A stretch of 64,000 bases of DNA from Rhodobacterales bacterium. GTDB lineage: Bacteria; Pseudomonadota; Alphaproteobacteria; Rhodobacterales; Rhodobacteraceae. How positions within the stretch are numbered: position 1 is the stretch's first letter; every line of letters starts with the position of its first letter. The notes under the pieces are model-generated. The model saw only the letters and a list, made by a program, of their open reading frames with translations. It did no database searches and had not been told where the DNA came from. This document shows, piece by piece, positions 9,094 to 16,539 of the stretch. Both the position numbers and the translations under genes were made by a program. The stretch is taken from NCBI GenBank assembly GCA_025362795.1, contig JANYFE010000012.1:1-64000 (forward strand), given 5' to 3'.

Positions 9094-9520
9094 CAGTATC
9101 GCCGTGCCTTCTTTTCGGCGATCAAGCGGGACGGGTATACATTTATCGACGGGGGGATTTGGGCGAACAACCCCGTCATGGTCGGGCTGGTCGATGCACT
9201 TACATGCTTTGATATCGACAGACGGCAGGTCCGAATTCTGAGCCTTGGAACGGGCCAAACAAGGTTCCGTACAGGGCGTCGGCTCAACTTTGGGGGGCGG
9301 CTATTCTGGGCGAAAGGGTTCTACGACGCGGCAATGCGGTCAGAAGTCACACAATGCCCTCGGCCAAGCCTATCTGCTGGTGGGTAGGAACAACGTGCTA
9401 CGGCTGGACGCGCCGGAAACATCGAATTGGATTGAGATGGACGATGTTCGACGCGCAATCTCCGAACTTCCGGGCGTGGCTCGATCTCTGGTTGACGGTG
9501 CAGATCAACAGATCAACAGA
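9094..9520 (+). pseudogene. Broken patatin-like phospholipase (CapV-like) remnant
   Basis: One frame reads IKRDGYTFIDGGIWANNP, then VDALTCFDIDRRQ and VRILSLGTG. This is the C-terminal half of a patatin domain with its catalytic Asp in the DGG motif. Near 9345 the match jumps one frame and continues as SHNALGQAYLLVGRNNV and ELPGVARSLVDG. The N-terminal GxSxG nucleophile region is absent and the stretch before IKRDG is scrambled. The WANNPVMVG/SLGTG wording is like the phospholipases used as CBASS effectors, but no cyclase is nearby. It is dead as it stands. Confidence 0.7.
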
Positions 9521-9533
9521 TCAACAGATCAAC
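9502..9533 (+). repeat. Four perfect tandem copies of the octamer AGATCAAC
   Basis: The octamer AGATCAAC occurs four times in a row without interruption. It lies at the very end of the patatin remnant's second frame. Since eight is not a multiple of three, each gain or loss of a unit shifts the reading frame. Confidence 0.95.
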
Positions 9534-9682
9534 AAAGACTTCTTGGCGGTGGATATTGCCGTCAACTGACCCACAGAGGGCGGACAATTGAATTCAAGCC
9601 ATTTCGAACTCTCGTTGATGTGGTTTGGCCTGCGCTATGAAGCCGCGCTCAAGCGCACAACATACTGAAGTTATTAGGATAA

Positions 9683-9729
9683 CTGGTGCCGCTGAAGAGA
9701 CTCGAACTCCCGACCCCATCATTACGAAT
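9683..9729. repeat. attL: direct repeat of the tRNA-Thr 3' half
   Basis: These 47 bases match 20878-20924 at 46 of 47 positions (the difference is T9693 versus C20888). The right-hand copy is the 3' half, anticodon loop to CCA end, of tRNA-Thr(CGT). A duplicate of a tRNA 3' half at the far end of an integrase-bearing segment is the standard signature of tRNA-targeting integration. Confidence 0.92.
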
Positions 9730-9932
9730 TGTAAACTTGACCTGTTGGACAGGGTTGCCTTGGGTAGGCTAAATTTAGCTAACATATTACAAAAAAAGCA
9801 CTTTCTGAACCAGTGGTGTTGGACGGGCTTCGATGGAGTTTGCTGCGCTTTGACTCCGCTCCCCTACTAACGCCCTACTAGCAAAACTTGGCGCGATGCG
9901 GATCGAACTGGCGGCTGCACCCCCTGCACCTA

Positions 9933-10013
9933 CCCCCCCCATCAACGGCTTTTCGGGCTTCTAGCCCATGGCGCGCCCTCGGTCCACCCACGTTGGCGAG
10001 CTAAGGGGGAGTC
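9933..10013. repeat. Imperfect direct repeat, copy A
   Basis: About 80 bases starting with a C8 tract, then TCAACGGCTTTT, CTCGGTCCACCC and GGGGGAGTC, reappear in diverged form at 11136-11218. The two copies face the same way and bracket the zinc-ribbon gene and the controller-type XRE gene. The rest of 9730-10039 shows no gene I can support. Confidence 0.6.
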
Positions 10014-10039
10014 TTGGGAAGCAAGCGGGGCGGTATTTG

Positions 10040-10561
10040 CTAGCCGAGTTTCCCCGCCTTCCAACTGTGACCGCACTGTAGGCAAGTCACCATGACTGCA
10101 TTGCTGCCCATGAACCCGGCGAGCAGACCCACGCCACCGGTCACTACTCCGCCGATCAGCGCCTTGCCTAAGCCGAAACCCTTCTTGTTTGCTGTCACGT
10201 GCTGCGACGCGCATTTTGGGCAAAAGGGGCCCGAGACTCTATCCAATGTTGACGGAACCGACCTAGACACTCGATCCACCATCCGGTGTTGACCGCCACC
10301 GTCGTCGAGTTCATGCCCACAAAATCTGCAAAGCTTCGCCTCAAGCCTGATATCCTCGGCGCACCACGGGCATTGCTTCATAGCCGGAGCGACTAGGGAT
10401 TCACGCCCGGCAAGGGCGGTCGAAGCAGTTTTGTCCGACATCCGAGGACAAGGCAGGCGGTAGGCCCATTGGCTGGTCGTACTGATCCCACAATGGATGC
10501 ACCGATCCAGTTCAAACTCGTGCCCCCGATGGGTGGTCGCGGCGTGGTCTGTGTTCTGCAC
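10040..10561 (-). CDS. Zinc-ribbon protein with a Gly-rich hydrophobic segment, function unknown
   Basis: This 173-residue protein begins at a GTG with AAGG/GAAGG upstream. It carries three Cys clusters: CIHCG near residue 22, a double zinc ribbon QCPWCAEDI...KLCRFCGHEL at about 62-83, and a split pair FCPKC (about 113) with CLQCGHSW near the C-terminus. The last pair is interrupted by a hydrophobic Gly-rich stretch (LIGGVVTGGVGLLAGF) long enough to cross or insert into a membrane. It is divergent from the controller gene and may be repressed or activated through the shared C-box region. No function is assigned. Confidence 0.75.
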   Translation of the reverse strand: MQNTDHAATTHRGHEFELDRCIHCGISTTSQWAYRLPCPRMSDKTASTALAGRESLVAPAMKQCPWCAEDIRLEAKLCRFCGHELDDGGGQHRMVDRVSRSVPSTLDRVSGPFCPKCASQHVTANKKGFGLGKALIGGVVTGGVGLLAGFMGSNAVMVTCLQCGHSWKAGKLG

Positions 10562-10601
10562 TTGCCTTCACCTTGCTAGCCGAATTCAGAATAGGTCTCG
10601 A

Positions 10602-10661
10602 AACTTATAGTCTACAATACGGCCTTCCTATGTCTCATGTCTGAAAATGAGACTCATAGTC
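10602..10661. promoter_or_regulatory. C-box operators between the zinc-ribbon and XRE genes
   Basis: Controller proteins of restriction-modification systems bind GACT-N3-AGTC boxes. Here 10651-10661 reads GACTCATAGTC, a perfect match, and 10602-10612 reads AACTTATAGTC, one base off. A half-match CTCATGTCTG lies at 10634-10643, and an inverted repeat GTCTCAT/ATGAGAC spans 10632-10653. The perfect box ends 37 bases before the XRE start codon, suitable for autoregulation of both divergent genes. Confidence 0.75.
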
Positions 10662-10698
10662 TGTAGATTCATAGGCAGCGCCAGCCTTTGCCACGTGC

Positions 10699-10917
10699 AT
10701 GGATATCAGGCGGGTTGTCGGGGAAAATCTGCGGGAAGAACGGGAGCGCCAACGCCTCTCGCAAGAAGAGCTTGCCTTCCGCGCTGAACTCCACCGCACT
10801 TACGTCAGCGGCGTCGAGCGCGGCGTCCGCAATCCCACCGTAAAGATCGTGGCACGGCTGGCTGAGGCCTTGGGGGTTGAGCCTTCTGCTCTTCTTGAAC
10901 GCCGACCAGAACGCTAG
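10699..10917 (+). CDS. XRE-family regulator resembling a restriction-modification controller (C) protein
   Basis: This 72-residue protein is essentially one helix-turn-helix domain: REERERQRLSQEELAFRAEL, then HRTYVSGVERGVRNPT and LAEALGVEPSALLERR. Size and wording match C proteins, which bind C-boxes as dimers and time restriction enzyme expression, and matching boxes lie directly upstream. No clear ribosome-binding site precedes the ATG, as in many leaderless C genes. The likely restriction and methylation genes are 7-10 kb away, so it is an orphan in position, or it controls the zinc-ribbon gene. Confidence 0.85.
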   Translation: MDIRRVVGENLREERERQRLSQEELAFRAELHRTYVSGVERGVRNPTVKIVARLAEALGVEPSALLERRPER

Positions 10918-11459
10918 TTCTGAAACTTGGGGCGTCGCGTCGCGACTGGGCTTGCGGTGCATTTGAGGTTGCTTTTACTTTGCCTCGACGCGCTGCCACT
11001 TCGGACAGATGGCACTATGCATTCTCTGCATACAGCCCAACTCCCGGAACGATCAGATCAGTAAGTAAACCGGTGCAGTAGGCAAAGTGCGCTTTTTGCA
11101 CATTGCCCGCCGAGCCCCCCCCCCCCCCGCTACCACCCCCCCCCCGTCAACGGCTTTTGGGCTTCCACGGCAGGCAGGCGCTCTCGGTCCACCCCCCTTG
11201 GAACGCTTACGGGGGACTCATAGGTGAACCTGAATCGTGGTGCGGCGAAGCGCCCTTGCCCGGCGTTTTAGGCGGCAGATCCCGCCCACGGGACAAAAGT
11301 CAACTGTTAATATCCCCTTCCAAACCATTGCTTGTTCGCGTGCGCGCGTTGGACGGGTTTAGCTACGTTTGGATGGCGCTACATGAAGATAACTATCTGA
11401 TTTTGATTGTAAATTCATGATTTTTGACCTAAGTTGAGTTGAGGCCAAGGGAGGTCTCA
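10918..11459. other. Non-coding stretch with C14 and C10 tracts and repeat copy B
   Basis: No convincing gene is present. The stretch holds a run of 14 C (11115-11128), a run of 10 C (11136-11145) and the second copy of the 80-base repeat (11136-11218; first copy 9933-10013). The 3' portion becomes AT-rich (11380-11440) just before the integrase and probably carries its promoter. A ribosome-binding site GGGAGG ends about five bases before the integrase ATG. Confidence 0.6.
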
Positions 11460-12653
11460 ATGTCAGCTTTCAAGTTCACCAAGCGCTCAGTTGAAAATGT
11501 GGAACTGCCCCAATCTGGGCAAGTTCTTTACCGCGACACCATGCTTCCGGGGTTCGGCCTTCGGGTTGGACAGCGATCCAAGGTTTTTGTTGTTGAGGGT
11601 CAGGTCAACCGGCGCACCAAGCGCGTCACCATCGGGCGCACCGATGTTATGTCTGTGGATGACGCGCGGAAACGTGCGATGGCCACCCTCAGCGAAATGG
11701 CCGCTGGCAAAGACCCTGCGGCAGAGAAGCGCAAAGCGGCAATGGAGGCGATCACCCTCGACCAAGCCTTCAACGCATTCTTCACAGCGCGGACGGCACT
11801 CGCCGCCCACACGGTCGACCTCTACAGCCGCACCCAGAAACTTTACCTGAAGGACTGGCAGAAGACCGCGATGGTCAAGATCAGTCGGCAGATGGTGCTG
11901 AAAAGGCATCAGCGCATTGCGAAGGAAAATGGCGAGGTCACGGCCAACAACGTCATGCGGCATCTGCGTTCGGTCTACAATTTCACCGCCGCAGGCTTCG
12001 AAGAGTTTCCGGCCAACCCCGTCACCATCCTGACGCAGGGCCGCGCATGGTATCCAGAGAAGCGTCGCCGGGGCGTAGTCAGCGCCCAAAACCTGCCTGA
12101 CTGGTGGGCCGCTGTCATGGAAGAGCCGGACTACTCCCGCGATTTTCTGTTCGTCGCACTGTTTACCGGAATGCGCCGCGCTGAAGTCGGTGGCCTCCGC
12201 TGGGAAAACATCAACCTCCCAGCCCGAACGCTGCACATCCCTACGACCAAGAACGGCGATCCTCTGGACTTGCCGCTGTCCGATTTCTTGGTTGACCTGT
12301 TGAGGGCGCGCAGGGCTTGGGTTGCGGCCTCACCTTGGGTATTTCCCAGCGTCAGCAAGGCCGGGCACATTGTCGAAACCAAGAAGTTCACCGCGCGGGT
12401 GACGGAACGTTGCGGGTTGGATTTCACCATGCACGACCTGCGCCGCACGTTTATCACCATCGCCGAAAGCCTCGACATACCGCACTATGCGTTGAAGCGG
12501 CTTCTGAACCATAGGATAAGCGGCGATGTTACGGGCGGCTATATTGTGATCGATTCGGAGCGGCTGAGAGGGCCGGTCGAGAAGGTTGCCGCTGCGATCC
12601 TACGCTCCGTTCAAAGTTCCGAACCCAAAACCGCTCTCCTTGCTGCCGAGTAG
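11460..12653 (+). CDS. int: Tyrosine-type site-specific integrase
   Basis: This 397-residue recombinase has an N-terminal arm-binding domain of the DUF4102 type (GFGLRVGQRS, RVTIGRTDVMSVDDAR), a core-binding domain at about 95-190 and a catalytic domain. Catalytic residues visible are Arg239 (FTGMRRAE), His325 and Arg328 (HDLRRTF), His351 (LLNHR) and nucleophile Tyr361 (GGYIVID). I start it at ATG 11460 with GGGAGG upstream; a TTG at 11439 is also open. It should integrate and, with the AlpA-like protein, excise the element at tRNA-Thr. It looks intact. Confidence 0.93.
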   Translation: MSAFKFTKRSVENVELPQSGQVLYRDTMLPGFGLRVGQRSKVFVVEGQVNRRTKRVTIGRTDVMSVDDARKRAMATLSEMAAGKDPAAEKRKAAMEAITLDQAFNAFFTARTALAAHTVDLYSRTQKLYLKDWQKTAMVKISRQMVLKRHQRIAKENGEVTANNVMRHLRSVYNFTAAGFEEFPANPVTILTQGRAWYPEKRRRGVVSAQNLPDWWAAVMEEPDYSRDFLFVALFTGMRRAEVGGLRWENINLPARTLHIPTTKNGDPLDLPLSDFLVDLLRARRAWVAASPWVFPSVSKAGHIVETKKFTARVTERCGLDFTMHDLRRTFITIAESLDIPHYALKRLLNHRISGDVTGGYIVIDSERLRGPVEKVAAAILRSVQSSEPKTALLAAE

Positions 12654-12931
12654 TTTCTCTGTTTTGGACCGCGTTGGACGAGCAGAAAAACCAAACCAAA
12701 ATTGCTTGGAACCCTGTGCCGCATGCGCTAGGTTTTGACTACCTGCAACTGAGTGACCCAAAACGCGTGTGACAAAACGCTGAGGCCAGTTAAAGTCTGG
12801 TAGTAGGTCGGTGAGATCGTAAACGTGAAGTGATCTCTTAAACGAACGGAAACCCCGGGCCGCGTCATCCCCTTTAACCTGCAATGCAGCTCCTGCAACT
12901 GGGCCTGCTTGCGCATCCCTTGGAGATGACA
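12654..12931. other. Intergenic region between integrase and AlpA-like gene
   Basis: There is no gene of convincing quality in these 278 bases. It should contain the promoter for the AlpA-primase operon. Short AAAACGC repeats (12761-12781) are visible, and GGAG lies at 12922-12925 as ribosome-binding site for the next gene. Confidence 0.5.
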
Positions 12932-13144
12932 ATGGCCCTTGACCTCAAAGAGCGTGGGCATCTTTTGTCCACGAAACAAGTCGCTGACCGAACAGGGCTC
13001 AGCAAATCATTCTTCGAAAAAGGCCGCATCTATGGGTACGGCCCGAAGTTCTTCAAGCTACGCAGCCGCGTCTTCTACGGTGTTGGCGACGTCGAAGCAT
13101 GGGTTGCAAATGGCATGAAGAATCCGGGAGGCATGAATGTCTGA
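12932..13144 (+). CDS. AlpA-like helix-turn-helix regulator/excisionase
   Basis: This 70-residue protein has a winged helix-turn-helix of the HTH_17/AlpA type: LLSTKQVADRTGLSKSFFEK, then RIYGYGPKFFKLRSRVFYGV and DVEAWVANG. AlpA-type proteins in P4-like elements regulate or assist excision. I start it at ATG 12932, six bases after GGAG. Its end overlaps the primase-helicase start by 8 bases, so the two are coupled. Confidence 0.8.
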   Translation: MALDLKERGHLLSTKQVADRTGLSKSFFEKGRIYGYGPKFFKLRSRVFYGVGDVEAWVANGMKNPGGMNV

Positions 13145-15491
13145 CTCGCGTGAAGAAAAACTAAATGAGATCATGGACTTTCTGCTCTCCCTCCGCAACT
13201 TCGTGCGCAGCGACATGTACAACACCTTCAAAGTCAGCGAAGGAAATGGCTATGGCCATGTCAAATCTGCCGTCTCGGACCTAGTGGTTAGACGCCATGC
13301 TGAAGGCGTTCAGCCCATCGCAGTTTTCTTTTTGAAGGGCGACTTAGTGCGCGCCGCTGCGCTCGATCTCGACTCGCACGATGGCAGCATGGATTGGGAT
13401 ACGATGACTGCTTGGGCGCTGCCAATCGTCATGCGGCTGCGCGAACTTGACCTCAAACCTATGTGCTTCAGGTCTGGCGGGGGTGCAGGAATGCACATCT
13501 GGGTGCTGTGGAAGGAGCCGCAATCAGCAGCTCGTGTTCGCAAAGTGCTGGCGGCTGTTTTGGCGGAATTTGGAGCAAGAACTGGCACAGGCGGTGTTAT
13601 TGAACGAACGGTTGAAATCTTCCCAAAAGCCGATGTGCTGGCACCGGGAGGTGTCGGGAGCTGCATTGCGCTGCCCTTAGCGCGCAAATCCGTCGTGCTA
13701 GGCGAGAACCTTGAAATCATACCGAAGGATGAATTCCAAAAACCCGACCTCGCAGCGATGTGCTCAAAACCGATCGCTGAGGTGAGCATCCTGTTGCGCG
13801 ACGAGGCACCAAGGAAGGCAACTGATACGCCCCGTCGAGCCCATCCCGACATTATTATGGACGGGGATGAACAAGAGGCGCGAGGTGCACTTATGGTTGT
13901 GCCCTCAGATGACTACGATACATGGATAAAGGTCGGCCTAGGACTAAAGAATGCCTTCGGAAATGCCGGATATACTGCTTGGGAAGAGTGGTCCGCGCGC
14001 TCATCCAAGTTTGGCGGCGCTGAATTGACGAGAGAGGTGTGGGACAGCCTCAAGCCCGACGGCACGTTGACGCTCGGAACGGTCTTCTTCCTCGCGCAAC
14101 AGCGTGGGTGGAACGGCCCCAGTGATCCGCAGATTCGGCAAATGAATCGGGAGTATGGGGTGCTGGCACAAGGTAAGCGGACTCAAATCATTATCAAGAA
14201 TCCCGGGCCAGAATCCATGGAAGTGGTCGAATTTCTTAGCAAAGAAACCCTGAAGGATAGGCTGGCGGGAAGCTTTGCAAGGGCTGAGGGTGTCAGCAAG
14301 GAGCCCCTCGCAGACCATTGGCTGCGTCACGCCAAGGCGGCACGTTACACCCGGCTGGAGTTCGACCCAGAAAAACCACCGGGCCACAACGGAACCACCT
14401 GGAACGTTTGGTCGGGCTTTGCATTTACGCCAGAGCCGGGAGATTGGAGCCTCTTGAACCGGCATATCCATGAGAACATCGCACGTGGCGACGATGAGCT
14501 TCACGCTTGGTTGGTAAACTGGCTGGCGCTGGGCGTTCAGCAACCGGGGCTGGTGATCGGCACGGCGCCGACTCTCAAGGGCCTGCCCGGCACAGGCAAA
14601 GGCGTGCTCGCCCACGCCTATGGTCGGTTGTGGGGACCGCACTACGCCAGCATCACCCATGACGCACATGTCAAAGGCAGGTTCAACTCCCACCTTTTTG
14701 GACGGCGCTTTGTCTTCATTGATGAAGGCATCTTTGGAGGCGACAGGCGTGATGCCGGGGTGCTGAAAACCCGCATCACGGAACCTGAACTGATGTTGGA
14801 AATGAAGGGGGTTGACGCCATCAAAGTCAAGAATCGGACCATTCACATGGTCGCTTCGAATGAAGATTCGGTGGTTCCAGCCGATATGGGCGACCGCAGG
14901 TGGCAGGTCATCGAGGTGTCGGCCGCGCGCCGCGAAGATCACGCTTACTTCGGAGCAATCGAACAACAGCTACGCGCCGGTGGTTTCGAAGCAATGCTCT
15001 TCGATCTTGTAACGCGGGATATTTCGACTGGGCCGGACCCACGCAAAACGATCAAAACACCCGAGTTGTTCGAACAAATTATTCGTGCGGGCAGCCCGGG
15101 CTTGCGCTATGTTTACGAACTCCTCGACGAGGGCCGCTTACCCCAGCCAAGTGTTCGAGGGAACGGACCGGGTCGGACCACGATCGGGGCCTTGCACGCC
15201 GAAATGATGCAGCGGTTTCCCCGTGGCGGCTTCACGTCGCCCAGTGAGTTGGGACGTTTTATATCGCGCCTGTTTCCCACTATAAAAACAGTGCAGAGTG
15301 GCACATTCACTGAGCGAACGTCAGGCCTTGTCGAAAATCACCGTTCGACACGGTATACCTTTCCGCCACTCGCAATCGCGCGTCGGCAATTTGAGGCGCA
15401 CATGCGTCAAATCATTCCGTGGACGCGAACAATAGATGATTGGGACGATGATTCAGACCACGAGACAATTTCGGACGAAATACCGTTTTAG
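13137..15491 (+). CDS. Primase-helicase replication protein (AEP-type primase, PriCT-2, SF3-like ATPase)
   Basis: This 784-residue protein has three parts. Residues 1-200 resemble an archaeo-eukaryotic primase of the TOTE type: LDLDSHDG (76-83), RSGGGAGMHIW (112-122), EIFPKAD (160-166) and CIALPLARK. Residues about 250-320 match PriCT-2 (DYDTWIKVGLGLKNAFGNAG). The ATPase has Walker A GLPGTGKG (482-489) and Walker B FVFIDEG, as in phage/satellite helicases (DUF5906). It probably starts replication of the excised element. The C-terminus ends in an acidic cluster (DDWDDDSDHE). It appears intact. Confidence 0.88.
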   Translation: MSDSREEKLNEIMDFLLSLRNFVRSDMYNTFKVSEGNGYGHVKSAVSDLVVRRHAEGVQPIAVFFLKGDLVRAAALDLDSHDGSMDWDTMTAWALPIVMRLRELDLKPMCFRSGGGAGMHIWVLWKEPQSAARVRKVLAAVLAEFGARTGTGGVIERTVEIFPKADVLAPGGVGSCIALPLARKSVVLGENLEIIPKDEFQKPDLAAMCSKPIAEVSILLRDEAPRKATDTPRRAHPDIIMDGDEQEARGALMVVPSDDYDTWIKVGLGLKNAFGNAGYTAWEEWSARSSKFGGAELTREVWDSLKPDGTLTLGTVFFLAQQRGWNGPSDPQIRQMNREYGVLAQGKRTQIIIKNPGPESMEVVEFLSKETLKDRLAGSFARAEGVSKEPLADHWLRHAKAARYTRLEFDPEKPPGHNGTTWNVWSGFAFTPEPGDWSLLNRHIHENIARGDDELHAWLVNWLALGVQQPGLVIGTAPTLKGLPGTGKGVLAHAYGRLWGPHYASITHDAHVKGRFNSHLFGRRFVFIDEGIFGGDRRDAGVLKTRITEPELMLEMKGVDAIKVKNRTIHMVASNEDSVVPADMGDRRWQVIEVSAARREDHAYFGAIEQQLRAGGFEAMLFDLVTRDISTGPDPRKTIKTPELFEQIIRAGSPGLRYVYELLDEGRLPQPSVRGNGPGRTTIGALHAEMMQRFPRGGFTSPSELGRFISRLFPTIKTVQSGTFTERTSGLVENHRSTRYTFPPLAIARRQFEAHMRQIIPWTRTIDDWDDDSDHETISDEIPF

Positions 15492-15519
15492 TGCGCAATA
15501 TAGGTGAGCTATGCAACAT

Positions 15520-15560
15520 GGCCTATTGGCAGTACACAGCCAGTAGGCCATCTTTCTTTG
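15520..15560 (+). terminator. Intrinsic terminator after the primase-helicase
   Basis: GGCCTATTGG (15520-15529) pairs with CCAGTAGGCC (15540-15549) across a 10-base loop with a single G-T wobble. TCTTTCTTT follows. It lies 29 bases after the primase-helicase stop codon. Confidence 0.75.
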
Positions 15561-16043
15561 TAGTTCCTAGAACCACCATATTGGTTATACATCCCATATT
15601 GTCATCTTACTGCTGACTAAGACAATAATGCAGCCGCCCACTGCCCAACTCGATCCCCTATCTAGCGCCGGTGCGTGCCCATGGCGGGGCTTGGCGTGGT
15701 GCCCGCTACCCCAGTGGCCAAAACGCCATACAGGCCCCCAGCGGCCCGCCTACGGCGTTTGCGGGGCAGCAGCGCAAATTAGGCTATATTAAAATGTGCG
15801 ACGTTCGAAATAGAGCGAGAATGAACGTCACCTGAGATCAGACTTCGGACTTTGACCGCACCCTGCTCGTCTGGCAGTTGCCCCCTGTTCGTAACCATAA
15901 ATGTGCTGTTCTGATTGTTCTCTGGTTGCGCCCGCTTGAGCCACCCCTTAGGCTGACACAGCCGAGAGTCTTCCAGAAACCGGAACTCATTAGCTTGACT
16001 TGTTAACAGTTGAGGCGGGCCATCACAGCCCGCCCAAAAATTA
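15561..16043. other. Gene-poor spacer, candidate replication origin of the element
   Basis: About 480 bases without a credible gene. An AT-rich part (15575-15630) is followed by a GC-rich block (15670-15775) with several G4/C4 runs and an inverted repeat AAACGCC/GGCGTTT (about 15720-15762), then another AT-rich piece (15775-15800). Directly downstream of the replication gene, such a patch is where satellite or plasmid origins often lie. Function is inferred only. Confidence 0.35.
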
Positions 16044-16178
16044 CTAGCGCTTGCGATCCGGTGCCTGCGTCAGTGCTGAAGCCGCCACCCTTTTGACCGC
16101 CTTTGGCGTCTTGGGGTTTGCAAGCAACTTGGCGGCCTTGGATGCCACATTGATGGAAGTATTCTCGCTCTTCGCCAT
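16044..16178 (-). CDS. 44-residue basic helical protein, unknown
   Basis: The protein reads MAKSENTSINVASKAAKLLA and continues with a Lys/Arg-rich, Ala-rich helix ending APDRKR. GAGAGGAA precedes the ATG at a good distance. It starts 13 bases after the stop of the 61-residue gene, so the two form a small operon. The composition suggests a soluble DNA- or RNA-associated peptide. No function is known to me. Confidence 0.65.
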   Translation of the reverse strand: MAKSENTSINVASKAAKLLANPKTPKAVKRVAASALTQAPDRKR

Positions 16179-16190
16179 CACACATTCCTC

Positions 16191-16376
16191 TCAGGCGTAC
16201 TGGATCAGGGACCAGGTGACCGCATTACCGCCATATGGCGGCATGCGGTTGCCCTTGGCGATAGGTGCGGTCGTGCTGGGCGTGCCCGCCACCTTCCACA
16301 CGCCGCTTTCGGGGCAGACTTCGCCGGTTCTGGCTGTGGTGCCCAGCGGCACGCGGCTTTTGGCAGTGTAGTTCAT
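16191..16376 (-). CDS. 61-residue protein with CPESG motif, unknown
   Basis: The protein has the order TARTGEVCPESGVWKV, then TTAPIAKGNRMPPYGG and ends AVTWSLIQYA. A perfect AAGGAG lies seven bases before the ATG. The single Cys in a CPxSGxW context and the compact size suggest a small folded domain rather than a chance frame. It is first in a two-gene unit with the 44-residue basic protein and divergent from the XRE-ImmA operon, so all four genes may share one control region. Confidence 0.7.
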   Translation of the reverse strand: MNYTAKSRVPLGTTARTGEVCPESGVWKVAGTPSTTAPIAKGNRMPPYGGNAVTWSLIQYA

Positions 16377-16487
16377 CAGTCAACTCCTTGATAGCGGGCT
16401 GTCCGTGTTTGGTTGCCCGATTTCGTATAGATATATCGAATGCTTCCATCCGTCAACCTCTGTGGTATGATTGCGTATCATCTAACC

Positions 16488-16519
16488 TGACGGCGCGCCG
16501 AGCCCGTGGCGCGCCGTCA
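16488..16519. promoter_or_regulatory. Perfect 12-bp inverted repeat in the XRE leader
   Basis: TGACGGCGCGCC (16488-16499) and GGCGCGCCGTCA (16508-16519) are exact reverse complements across an 8-base loop. The repeat ends nine bases before the GGGAGGGAG ribosome-binding site (16528-16536) of the XRE gene. It can be an operator for the XRE repressor, a leader hairpin, or both. There is no T-tract, so it is not a normal intrinsic terminator. Confidence 0.7.
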
Positions 16520-16539
16520 TGATTCTGGGAGGGAGTTGC

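Noticed and set aside
9094-9520. Functional CBASS operon
   Set aside because: There is no cyclase, the patatin part lacks its nucleophile region and is frameshifted.
9501-9540. CRISPR-like repeats
   Set aside because: Units are only eight bases long and directly abutting, with no spacers. No other regularly spaced repeats were seen in the window.
11103-11420. 105-codon frame across the poly-C tracts
   Set aside because: It opens with a proline run created by the C tracts and has no ribosome-binding site or domain.
13137-13740. TOTE conflict system
   Set aside because: Only the primase fold is shared; the rest is a phage-type helicase and the conflict-system nuclease parts are missing.
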